Source: Bog-473 sp963726135 (GTDB lineage Bacteria > Actinomycetota > Acidimicrobiia > Acidimicrobiales > RAAP-2). From it: a stretch of 64,000 bases of DNA. The stretch spans positions 186,001 through 250,000 of the forward strand of contig CAVSBE010000001.1 of assembly GCA_963726135.1 (NCBI GenBank). The letters are read 5' to 3'. Below the pieces are notes generated by a model that did no database searches, was not told where the DNA came from, and worked only from the letters and a program-made list of their open reading frames with translations. Shown here one piece after another: positions 1 to 8,355 of this stretch; position 1 is the stretch's first letter, and each line of letters starts with the position of its first letter. A program made the position numbers and the translations under genes.

Positions 1-1067
1 CGGCGCGGCCACGTTGCTGCACAACGCCTTGGTGGAGGTGGCGGTCGACCCGACCAGCGGGACGTTCGCCCTGAACGGGCTCCCCGGGTACGGCCGGCTC
101 GTCGACGGCGGCGACCTCGGGGACTCGTACAACTACTCCCCTCCCCGGCAGGACTCCTTCGTCGACACGCCCGAGTCGGTCACCGTGCGCGCCGTCGAGC
201 AGGGTCCAGTGCGCGCCCGGGTGCGCATCTCGGCCACCTACCTGTGGCCCGATCGCGTCGACGGGTCGTCACAGGCGCGCGTGGGCGAGCACCGGGTCGA
301 CGTCGACACCGACGTGGAGCTGCGGGCGGACGACGACGTCGTGCGGGTCACGACGAGCTTCGTCAACCCCAGCGGTGACCACCGCCTGCGCGTCCATCTC
401 CCTCTCCCCGAGCCGGCCCGTCACTCCTACGCCGAGAGCGCCTTCACGGTCGTCACCCGCGCCCTGACGGCCGAGGGTCGGGCCGACGAGTTCGGCCTCC
501 CGACGGCACCGTCCCAGCGGTTCGTCACCGCCGGGCGCCTGACGGTGGCCCACGAAGGTGTCTGCGAGTACGAGCTCGTCGACATCGAGGCTGACGAGGC
601 GCACACGCTGGCCCTGACCGTCGTGCGGTCCACCGGCATGCTGTCCCGGCTCGGCATGGCCTACCGCCCCTTTCCTGCCGGCCCGATGACGGCGGTCGAA
701 GGGCTCCAGATGCGGGGGAAGCGGATCTCCCTGCACTATGCGCTCGCCCTCGACTGCGACGACCCCTACCGGCTGGCGGACGACGTCCTGCTCCCGCTCG
801 AGGTCGCCATGAGCCTGGGCGGGGGCACGCAGGGCCGCCTCGGGAAGCGAGCTGACGATCCACGGTGGAGAGGTCAGCGCGCTCCATCGCGTGGGCGGCG
901 TGCTCGAGACCCGCGTCTTCAATCCCACCGACGAGCCGGCCGTCGTCTCCCTTCCGGGGCGCTCCGGATGGCTGGTCGACCTGCGCGGCTACCCACTGGA
1001 GCCCTTCGAAGGCTCGTTCGAGCTACGCCCCTTCGGCATCGCCACCGCCCGGCTCCGTGACCCCTGA
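1..1067 (+). CDS. Alpha-mannosidase (GH38), C-terminal part, frameshifted
   Basis: This is the beta-sandwich C-terminal region of a glycoside hydrolase family 38 enzyme, which trims alpha-mannosides. The reading frame is open from base 2, so the N-terminal catalytic domain lies outside the window. Family-typical stretches are visible: LVEVAVDPTSGTF near the start, then DLGDSYNY and a terminal domain with VFNPTDEPAVVSL. The frame breaks near base 845: the first frame ends in unrelated Arg-rich sequence, while the +1 frame carries ELTIHGGEVSALH through to a TGA at 1065-1067. Dropping one A in gggaagc restores a continuous protein, so a one-base insertion is the simplest explanation. The gene end overlaps the convergent cyclase by 45 bp. 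Confidence 0.8.
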
Positions 1068-2318
1068 TCCGGTGCTGCGGTTCGAGGTGAGCAGGCGCTC
1101 GCCGACGCCGCGCAGCTCCTCGAGGTCGCGCAGCACCTCGGAGAGCCGTTCCCAGCGCACGTTGCGCCGGCGGTCCGCGGCGGCGCCGGTGCCGTCGGCC
1201 TCATGGCCGGCGCGGCCGCACCACCACAGCTGAACGCGGCCCAGGTCCTTCAGCAGCCGCGGCCGGAGCGCCTGGCCCGTGAACTCGCCGGGTGCCTCCT
1301 CGGTGAGGGCCGCGTGGAACTCGTCGGACATCAGGACGGTCCCTGGGTTGGCGATGTTCACGATCCGGTGCGCCAGGTTCACCGTCGGGCCGAAGTAGTC
1401 GCCGTCGCGCACGAGCACAGGGCCGCAGGCCAGCCCGACCCGGACGTCGGAGAGGAGGTCGTCGTCGGCGTACGCATCAGCCAGGTCGAGGCCGATGCGC
1501 GCCGCGTCAGCCACGTTGTCCACGACGAACATGACCTCGTCGCCGATCATCTTGACCACCCGGCCGCCGGCAGACGTCACGATGTCGTGGGAGAGCTCCT
1601 CGAATCGTCGGACGACGGCAGCGAGCTCCTCGTCGCTCAGGTGCTGGCTCAGGAGCGTGAATCCGACCATGTCGGCGAACCCCACGGCGAGGACCGGGCT
1701 CTGCCCGGGGGCCAGGCCGTGACTGCGGAGCACCATGCTGCGCTGGATCCCCGCCGCGACCTGGCGCCGCCACACGAACTCGAGGAGCTTCGCCATCGCG
1801 GGAATGGTCACGTCGGCCACGCCGGTAAAGGCCTCGGCCGACAGGACGGGGTCGACCTCCTCGCTGACCATGTCGCCGGGGACGAGCTCGGCCTCGGCGA
1901 TCCGCGCCATGGACGAGCCGATGACACGGGCCATCTGCACCGCCGAGTCCGTGTCGGCGGCGCCGAGCGCCTGCAGGCCCTGGAAGAGGCGCACGGCCTC
2001 GAGATCGAGATCGGTGAAGGCCGGCTCGTCGTCGGGAACACCGGGGAAGCCCAGCGCCCGCCAGAAGCGCTCGAGCTTCTCGAGGTCGACACCGGTGAGC
2101 TCGGACACCTCGAGGCGGGAGTAGCGCCGGCGCGACGGGATGAGCATGCGCTCCGCAACGAAGAGATCGATCACGCCGTCGGCCACGGCCCGGTCGATCT
2201 CCTCCTCGGTGGCCCCGTGCATGAGGAGGATCTCCTTCACGTGGCTCAGCGCTGCCTCCCGGCGGGCCTCGTCGTCGTCGGCGGGCACGCTGTCGTAGCT
2301 TCGGAAGAGCCCGCTCAT
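1023..2318 (-). CDS. Class III adenylate/guanylate cyclase with Rv1264-type N-terminal regulatory domain
   Basis: The protein has 431 residues and should make cAMP in the cytosol. Residues about 20-180 match the adenylate cyclase regulatory domain known from the pH-sensing mycobacterial enzyme Rv1264 (RYSRLEVSELTGVDLEKLERFW, then GFPGVPDDEPAFTDLDLEAV). Residues 210-345 form the catalytic domain. All class III determinants are present: metal-binding D216 (FADMVGF) and D260 (KMIGDE), adenine-selecting K256 and D307, and transition-state N314 and R318 (VNLAHR). This predicts adenylate rather than guanylate cyclase activity. The ATG at 2318 overlaps the gpsA stop (ATGA), so the two genes are probably translated together. 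pH control is inferred from the domain family only. Confidence 0.88.
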   Translation of the reverse strand: MSGLFRSYDSVPADDDEARREAALSHVKEILLMHGATEEEIDRAVADGVIDLFVAERMLIPSRRRYSRLEVSELTGVDLEKLERFWRALGFPGVPDDEPAFTDLDLEAVRLFQGLQALGAADTDSAVQMARVIGSSMARIAEAELVPGDMVSEEVDPVLSAEAFTGVADVTIPAMAKLLEFVWRRQVAAGIQRSMVLRSHGLAPGQSPVLAVGFADMVGFTLLSQHLSDEELAAVVRRFEELSHDIVTSAGGRVVKMIGDEVMFVVDNVADAARIGLDLADAYADDDLLSDVRVGLACGPVLVRDGDYFGPTVNLAHRIVNIANPGTVLMSDEFHAALTEEAPGEFTGQALRPRLLKDLGRVQLWWCGRAGHEADGTGAAADRRRNVRWERLSEVLRDLEELRGVGERLLTSNRSTGSGVTEPGGGDAEGA

Positions 2319-3339
2319 GCAGGGAGTCCCCGGAGCAGCGTCTCGTCCCACTCCGGTCGGGACGGGCGCTTCATCAGGTTCATGAGCGCCTCGGCCGGCG
2401 AACACCGACCCTCGACGATCGCCTGGACCTGCTCGGCGATGGGCATCTCGACGCCGTGGGCGCGGGCGAGCCCGACCAGCGGCCCGGCGCTCTTGACGCC
2501 CTCGGCCACCATGTGCATGCCACCGACGATCTGGTCGAGTGACTGCCCCTGACCCAGGGCGAAGCCCACCGTCCTGTTGCGGCTCTGTGGGCTGGCGCAC
2601 GTTGCCACGAGATCCCCGACCCCGGCCAGGCCGCCGAAGGTGAGGACCTTTCCGCCCAGTGCCACGCCCAGGCGACCGAGCTCGGCCAGGCCCCGCGTGA
2701 TGAGCACGGCGCGGGTGTTGTCCCCCAGGCCCAGCCCGTCGCCGATGCCGGCGGCGATGGCCATCACGTTCTTGGTGGCGCCGGCGATTTCGCAGCCGAC
2801 GACGTCGGTGCCCATGTAGGTGCGGAAGGTGCGGGTGTGCACCAGCGCCTGGACCCGACGGGCGAGCGACTCGTCCGGCAGCGCCACCACGCAGGCCGCC
2901 GGGTGGCCCTGCGCCACTTCGCGGGCCAGGTTCGGTCCCGTGAGCACACCCGCCGGGACGTCCGGCAGCACCTCGGCCACCACCTGGGACATCCTGAGGT
3001 TGGTCCCGATCTCAATACCCTTGGCCAGACTGACGACGGCCTCGACCCCGCCCGCCTGCGGCTGCGCGCCAGCGTGAGGACGTCGCGGAAGCCGTGCGAA
3101 GGCACGGCCATGAACACGATGCCCACGCCCTCGAGCGCCTCGGCAAGCGACGACGTCACTGCCAGCGTGTCGGGGAGCCGGATGCCCGGCAGGTACCGCT
3201 CGTTCTCGCGGGTCTCCCGCATGGATGCAGCGAGCTCGGAGGAGCGCACCCACAGCGAGGCCGGATTGGTGGCACCGACGATGCTCGCCACGGCCGTGCC
3301 CCAGGATCCGGCACCGATCACTGCCACCCGCTCGTTCAT
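2315..3339 (-). CDS. gpsA: Glycerol-3-phosphate dehydrogenase [NAD(P)+], frameshifted
   Basis: GpsA reduces dihydroxyacetone phosphate to sn-glycerol 3-phosphate for phospholipid synthesis. The N-terminus MNERVAVIGAGSWGTA carries the Rossmann motif GAGSWG at residues 8-13. Later landmarks are SLAKGIE, LTGPNLAREVAQG, GATKNVMAIAAGI (catalytic Lys) and SQSRNR-like PQSRNRTVG. The N-terminal 90 or so residues lie in a different frame from the rest. The switch is near 3058-3075, in a stretch rich in G and C around AGG/GGCGGG. Since gpsA is usually essential and both halves are otherwise well conserved, an indel error is more likely than gene loss. The gene is divergent from cofC and overlaps the cyclase by 4 bp. 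Confidence 0.9.
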
Positions 3340-3398
3340 GCCACAAGAGACTACGGCGACCCCGCAGTGGCCTTCGCGTTCACCCGTACACTGAGCCG

Positions 3399-4023
3399 GT
3401 GTCGAGGGCAACCGTGCCGGCAGCGCAGGACGCGCCAGTGCCGGTGGACACCCACCTGGGCCGGGAGGTGGTCCTGATCCCCGTCAAGGCGTTCCACCAG
3501 GCCAAGCGAAGGTTGGAGTCCGTCATGGCGGATCCCGAGCGGGAACGGCTGGTGCGTGCGATGGCGACGCACGTGGTGTCGGCCTGCGCTCCGCTCCCTG
3601 TTGCCGTGGTCTGTGACGACGAGGCCGTCGCTCGGTGGGCGGCCGATCTGGGCGCCTCCGTGATGTGGGAGCCCGGACAGGGCCTCAACGGCGCGGTGCG
3701 ATCGGGCGTGGACCGCCTGGCCATTGCCGGCACGCGCTGGGTGACGGTCGCCCACGGCGATCTGCCCCGGGCCCGTGGGCTCGGGACTGTTGCCCCCGTT
3801 CGACGGCGTCACACTCGTCCCGGACCGGCGCGACGACGGCACCAACGTCCTGCGGCTGCCGATCGGGCACGACTTCCACTTTGCCTACGGCGCCGGCTCC
3901 TTTCGTGCCCACCGGGCGGAGGCGGCGAGGCTGGGCCTTCCCGTCCGTGTGCTGCGGGACCCGGACCTGGCCTATGACGTCGATTGGCCAGCCGACGTCG
4001 TCGAGCTGGCTGCGCGGCCTTGA
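3399..4023 (+). CDS. cofC: 2-phospho-L-lactate/phosphoenolpyruvate guanylyltransferase, frameshifted
   Basis: CofC/FbiD activates phosphoenolpyruvate or phospholactate with GTP, the step that supplies the side chain of coenzyme F420. Visible features are LIPVKAFHQAKRRL near the N-terminus, VTVAHGDLPRA in the nucleotide-binding core, then LVPDRRDDGTNVLRLP and FHFAYGAGSF near the end. The last group lies one frame away. The break is at about 3775-3785, where a single extra base in gtgggctcggga accounts for it. GTG at 3399 gives an N-terminus of reasonable length; a GTG at 3414 is an alternative. F420 use in this organism is supported by the deazaflavin-dependent nitroreductase at 7885-8304. Confidence 0.85.
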
Positions 4024-4030
4024 CACTTAC

Positions 4031-4078
4031 CCGAACGCTGAGCCGGGGGCCCGAAGGCCCCCGGTCTCACCCGTTCGG
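4031..4078. terminator. Hairpin terminator between convergent cofC and the histone-like gene
   Basis: A perfect 9-bp stem (4043-4051 with 4056-4064) closes a CGAA tetraloop. It is nested inside an outer pairing of ccgaacg (4031-4037) with cgttcgg (4072-4078). It sits directly after the cofC stop and before the end of the convergent gene, so it could stop transcription from both sides. No T-run follows, as is common in GC-rich actinobacteria. Confidence 0.7.
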
Positions 4079-4093
4079 TTCGCAACGCAGCGC

Positions 4094-4515
4094 TTAGCGC
4101 CGACGTCGCCGCCTTGCGGGCAGGCGCACGACGTACGGCCTTCTTGGCAGCGTTGCCCGCTTCTTGACGGCCTTGCGAGCCGGTTGCCCGCTTCTTGGTG
4201 GCCCGCTTCTTGACTGCGGTTGCCCGCTTCTTGACGGCCTTGCGCGCCGGTTGCCCGCTTCTTGGTTGCCGCCTTCTTGACTGCAGTTGCCCGCTTCTTG
4301 GCGGCCTTCTTGGCCGGAGCCCGCTTCTTGGTCGCCTTGCGCGCCGGAGCCCGCTTCTTGGTCGCCTTGCGAGCCGGAGCCCGCTTCACCGACTTCCGAG
4401 CCGGAGCCCGCTTGACGGCCTTCTTGGCCGGGGCGCGCTTGACTGCCTTCTTTGCGGGGGCCCGCTTTTTTGCGGCCTTTCTGGCCGGGGCCCTTCTTTT
4501 TGCGGCTACTGCCAC
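4094..4515 (-). CDS. Lysine/alanine/proline-repeat histone-like DNA-binding protein, frameshifted
   Basis: The N-terminal 85 residues are almost pure tandem repeats of the type KRAPA(R/K)KA(V/T), the low-complexity basic tail seen in histone H1-like proteins and in the C-terminal tail of actinobacterial HupB. No globular HU domain precedes it, so this is a stand-alone basic tail expected to bind DNA or RNA non-specifically. The GTG start at 4515 follows a strong GGGAGG site. Two one-base insertions, near 4235 and 4185 and both inside the same repeat unit, throw the frame; correcting both leads to a basic C-terminus ending at the TAA at 4094-4096. Repeat slippage may be genuine or a sequencing artefact. 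Confidence 0.7.
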
Positions 4516-5037
4516 AGGTGCACCTCCCTAGGAGCATGGTCACTGAATAGAGGTGAAGCCTGCGCCACGCCGAGGGGCCGAAGCCCCACGCCGTGCGCAC
4601 TGCCGCACCGGATTCACTTTCATTTGCGCCGGACGACGTGGCTGCGCCGATGTCATCGACACCACCGCATCACGCCCTACCGACTTGAATCTCCCGAGTT
4701 GCGACGTCACATCGACCGTGTGCGACACGACTTCGGACGCGCAAAATGCGAACCGACAAGTCTCGCTTCGCGCGCCACACACTGTCGTGTCGCAGCACAT
4801 GTCAACCCTCCCTCACACCTCGGGTAGACACATTCTTCTGTTGTCAGCATGCTCAGGTCAAGCATTCTCTTTTCGCGCGGTCATTTTGACGTCGCGCGTG
4901 ACCTCTGATTCACGACATTCTGCGCGCGCAATTCAGTCGCATGCTGCGGTCGTTCGACTCGATCTTGGTTCCATGGTCGCGGCAATGGGCGATATGTCCC
5001 ATGGATTTGTCTGTTCCCCAACGCAAACATCACATCT
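4516..5037. other. AT-richer non-coding region upstream of the mobilisation pair
   Basis: No open frame here has the strong G/C third-position bias of neighbouring genes, and base composition is clearly more AT-rich. It must hold the promoter of the histone-like gene and that of the coupling-protein gene. It contains the inverted repeat listed separately at 4721-4794. Nothing else is recognised. Confidence 0.5.
4721..4794. repeat. Perfect 11-bp inverted repeat, candidate oriT-associated structure
   Basis: TGCGACACGAC (4721-4731) is repeated as its exact reverse complement GTCGTGTCGCA (4784-4794), 52 bases apart. Both arms extend imperfectly outward (cgtg before the left arm, gcac after the right). 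Transfer origins of MobF relaxases carry inverted repeats beside the nick site, and a MobF-like relaxase lies 3 kb away. The assignment as oriT is inference; a regulator site is possible too. Confidence 0.35.
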
Positions 5038-6445
5038 GTGGAACGCGACGCTGACGAGCATGTCGACATGGTTGATTCGTGCCTGATCGCGACCACTGCA
5101 CTGAGAGAGGTCCACCGTTTTGCAGACCACAGCATCTATGTTGGGAGCGGTTCAAACGGGTGGATGTGGGCCGGTTTCCAACGCTCGACGTTGGTGCTGG
5201 GTCCGCCGCGGTCAGGGAAGACATCATCCCTGGTCATCCCCAATATTTTGCTGTCGGACGGGCCCGTCGTCTCGACGTCGACCAAGCCCGACGTGATGCG
5301 CGCCACCGCATCGTCGCGCTGCTGCGACGGTTGGGCGTTCCTCTACGACCCGAGTGGTGAGGTCGACTGCCCGCACGCGGTCGAACGCGTCGGTTGGTCC
5401 CCGTTGACGTCGGCCTCGCACTGGGACGCTGCGATCGTCACCGCCGATGCGATGGTCGGTGCGAACCGACTGAACGGGCTCCGGGGCGGAGGGGACCACT
5501 GGACCGAGCGCGCCGGCGCGCTGCTCTCGTCCCTGCTCCATGCCGCCGCGCTCGAGGGTCTCCACATGGAGGACGTGCTCAGGTGGATCGATCGCCACAA
5601 TGGCGCCCCGGCCCTCGAAATCCTCGCTTCCCGCGCCGGGGAGGAGGCCACAGCCACCGATCTGCTGGCCGGCATCGTCGCCACCGACGCCCGGGAGCAG
5701 TCCGGCATCTGGTCCACCGCGTCGGGTGTGCTCGCCGCCTATCGCACCGAGAGCGCCCTGGCGTCGACGCGCATGCCGCCACTCAATCTCGAGGAGTTCT
5801 GCAGCGGTCCGAACACGCTCTACGTGTGCTCGACGGGGCGCCGACAGCGGCAATTCGCGCCACTCGTCGTGGCGGTCGTGGGCGACGTGCGCGACGCGAC
5901 CTACGCCCGTGCCCGCACCGGGCGCACGAGCCCTCCCACCCTTCTGGCGCTCGACGAGGTCGCGAACATCGCTCCCATCCCCGACCTCCCCGCCATGGTC
6001 AGCGAGGGCGCCGGGCAGGGGCTCCTCGTCCTGGCCTGTCTGCAGGACCTCTCGCAGGCCAGGGGGCGCTGGGGCAGTGCGGCCGACGGGTTTCTCTCGT
6101 TGTTCGGCACGACGGTCGTCTTGCGCGGTATCGGCGACACCACGACGCTGCGGGACATCAGCGCACTCGCCGGTGAACGCGACGTGGCCGCCACGACCCT
6201 CAGCCGGACGGTCGGCCGCTGGGGGCGCATCCGACCTTCGACGTCGGTCGGCTCGAACGCGTCAGGCCCGCCTTCCGGTCGACGCCGTCGCGCACGGCAC
6301 TCCCGGGCACGCGCTCGTCCTCGGCCCCCACAAGGAGGTCGAGGAGGTCTCGCTGACGCCGTCGCACGAGCACTCTCCCTGGCGCGAGCTCTTGCCACCC
6401 GTGCCGACCCTCTCCCGCGACGAGGAACGCGGCCTCGGGCGCTGA
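5038..6445 (+). CDS. TraG/TraD (VirD4-type) conjugative coupling ATPase, frameshifted near C-terminus
   Basis: This is a type IV coupling protein of the kind that feeds relaxase-bound DNA to a secretion channel. Walker A is GPPRSGKTSS (about residues 55-64) and Walker B is LLALDEVANI (about residue 300). The stretch between them, with PNILLSDGPVVSTSTKPDV, is the usual TraG signature. There are no obvious N-terminal membrane helices, so it resembles soluble TraG/TraM-recognition forms. The terminal part (RLPVDAVAHGTPGHALVLGP, then SLTPSHEHSPWRELLPP) is in another frame, with one or two indels between 6230 and 6270. The GTG at 5038 is used; the ATG at 5068 is an alternative. It ends one base before the convergent relaxase. 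Confidence 0.8.
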
Positions 6446-6446
6446 G

Positions 6447-7833
6447 TCAGCGTCCCAGGCCGAGCTCCACCCCGAAGGGTTCCCGACGGCCGAGCCGTGC
6501 CCGCACGTCGTCGAGGTGCCGCGTCGTGCGGACGAGGTCTGCGAGGCGGGCCGTGGGCAGCGCCGCCAGCTCCGGCGAGGCGGGGTCCCCGAGCGGCTCC
6601 GGGGAGCAGCGGAGGCCCCACCGGTCCCGGTAGGCGTCGATGGCGCGTGCCCCGCCGACCCACACCTCGTGCTGGTCGGGATCGACCGGACGGGGACCGA
6701 GCGCCCGGAGGTGATGGTTGGCGGGCATCACGGCCCGGCGGGGCTGCATCGGTTCGGCCACCCCGACGGGCCCGCGCGGCACCCAGTGGCCGACGAGACG
6801 CTCGAGGGAGCCGGCAGCGACGCCGTCGGTCGCCGCCGCGCCGAAGGCCGCCACGACGTCGCGGCGCCGGGCACCACCGTGGGGGGTCACGCTGATCACG
6901 CCGGCGAACCGGTGCTCGTCGAGCAGCGCTCGTTCCGCCGCCCCTCGCCCGGGCCGCCGCTGCTCGAGCACGAGCTCGAGCGGCCCGCCGGACGGCGCGG
7001 GCCCGTCGTTCCCAGTCCGCCACGACGTCAGCATGAGGCAAACCCGCTGCTTTGGCAGGACGGGTCACGGCCCAGGCGACGCGGCCGCCCCGCCTGGAGC
7101 GTGCGCCGAGCTCGTGCACGTGCCGGCGGATGTCGGCGGCCCGGGTGGAGAAGGCACCGAGGAGGTGCGGGCCCACGCCGACGATCTCGGCCGAGCGGCC
7201 CGGTGCGTCGGTCCAGCACACACCGAGCCCCGAGGTCAGGCCGGCGCGCAGGTGCGCCTCGTAGACCGTCGACGCCGCCTGGCGATGCGCCTCCACCCCG
7301 CGTCGGTCGCAGGCGCTCCAGCAGCCGTCCGTCCCGTGGACGACGTTCGCCATCACGACGTGGCTGTGCAGGTGAGGGTCGCCGTTGCGGTTGACGGCAT
7401 GGGTGAAGAGGCCGGCGACGATCCCCGTCGTGGGAATCACGACGCGCTCCTCCCCGACCCTGCGGGCGGCGGTCACGGCGTACCGCTCCAGGTACGACAC
7501 GGCACCGCCGACCGCCTCCATGTGGGCGGCGGTCACGCGCCGGGCGGCGGCCTCTCCGCTCAGCGCGAACACGACGCTGGCCGACTTGGGCGCACTGAAG
7601 GTCAGGTCGAACGCCGCCACCGTGGTCCGGCCCGAACCGATGGGGGCTCCGGTCCGGGGATGCCTGCCCTGGAGCAGCCGATGGAAGCCCGCCGGATCGA
7701 GCGGTCCCTCGAGACCCAGCCCGACTGCGGCGGCGCCGACCCACCGAGCCGTCTCGGAGACCGGCAACTCCGGGGCGAGGTCCGAGAGGTAGTAGTCGGC
7801 CCTGTGACGCCCGACTGCGTGGATCCCGAGCAT
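6447..7833 (-). CDS. MobF-family relaxase (TrwC/TraI N-terminal type), frameshifted
   Basis: The relaxase nicks DNA at oriT and stays covalently bound through tyrosine. Candidate catalytic tyrosines are Y14-Y15 (HRADYYLSD). The three-histidine metal site is present as H145, H156 and H158 (FTHAVNRNGDPHLHSH), with the same 11-residue spacing between the first two as in TrwC. FDLTFSAPKSASVVFAL is also family-typical. Reading continues in a second frame from about 6990, where GGPLELVLEQ begins, to the stop at 6447. The whole protein is only about 460 residues, so the RecD-like helicase half of TrwC/TraI is absent. It meets the coupling protein tail to tail with one base between stops. Confidence 0.8.
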
Positions 7834-7884
7834 CCGGACCCCTCTCGCTCACCCGTGGCCGTGCGGGGGTGAACGGTCGCGTCC

Positions 7885-8304
7885 TCAGGGCGTGCGGCGC
7901 AGCTCCACGACGGGGATCGCCCGCCCGGTGGCGGTCTTCTCGTAGTCGGCGAACGCCGGGTTCTGTGCCACCTGGGCGGCGAAGAGCCGGTCGCGCTCGG
8001 GCCCGGTGACCGGGGTCGCCTCGGCGCGGAAGCGCTCGGCGCCGAACTCGACCTCTACGTTGGGGTTGGCCAGCAGGTTGTGGTACCAGTCGGGGTTGAC
8101 CGGGGCTCCCGCCTTCGATGCGAACACGTAGAGCGTGTCGCCTTCGACCAGGGCCATGAGCGGATGGACCCGCTTCTGGCCCGACTTGGCGCCCGTGGTG
8201 GTCAACAGGACGAGCGGCGCACCCTCGAACGGGCCCTTGACCCTGCCATTGTTGGCCCGGAATTCTTCGATGAGGGTGCGGTTGAAGTCGTTCGCCTCGC
8301 TCAT
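7885..8304 (-). CDS. Nitroreductase-family deazaflavin (F420)-dependent oxidoreductase
   Basis: The 139-residue protein belongs to the DDN/FDOR-B family of split-barrel enzymes that reduce substrates with F420H2. Recognisable blocks are LVLLTTTGAKSGQKRVHPLM in the first half (TGAKSG-x-R contacts the F420 tail in the family), DWYHNLLANPNVEVEFG in the middle and PAFADYEKTATGRAIPVVEL at the end. Length matches the family. It stands alone between the relaxase and pafBC. The physiological substrate cannot be read from sequence. Confidence 0.88.
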   Translation of the reverse strand: MSEANDFNRTLIEEFRANNGRVKGPFEGAPLVLLTTTGAKSGQKRVHPLMALVEGDTLYVFASKAGAPVNPDWYHNLLANPNVEVEFGAERFRAEATPVTGPERDRLFAAQVAQNPAFADYEKTATGRAIPVVELRRTP

Positions 8305-8355
8305 GCCCCGAAGCTACCGGGCCTCGCCCGGAGTTCGACCGGGCTCAGACCGGGC

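Noticed and set aside
2315..3339. gpsA as a true pseudogene
   Set aside because: Both halves are fully conserved, a single indel joins them, and many other genes in the window show the same kind of break.
4553..5086. A 177-codon plus-strand open frame across the AT-richer region
   Set aside because: It lacks the G/C third-position bias of real genes here, has an odd composition and overlaps the coupling-protein start. Treated as non-coding.
5038..7833. Reading the coupling protein and relaxase as part of the Tad pilus system
   Set aside because: They are 35 kb from the pilus locus, and TraG/MobF are conjugation families; Tad systems have their own ATPase (TadA), present here.
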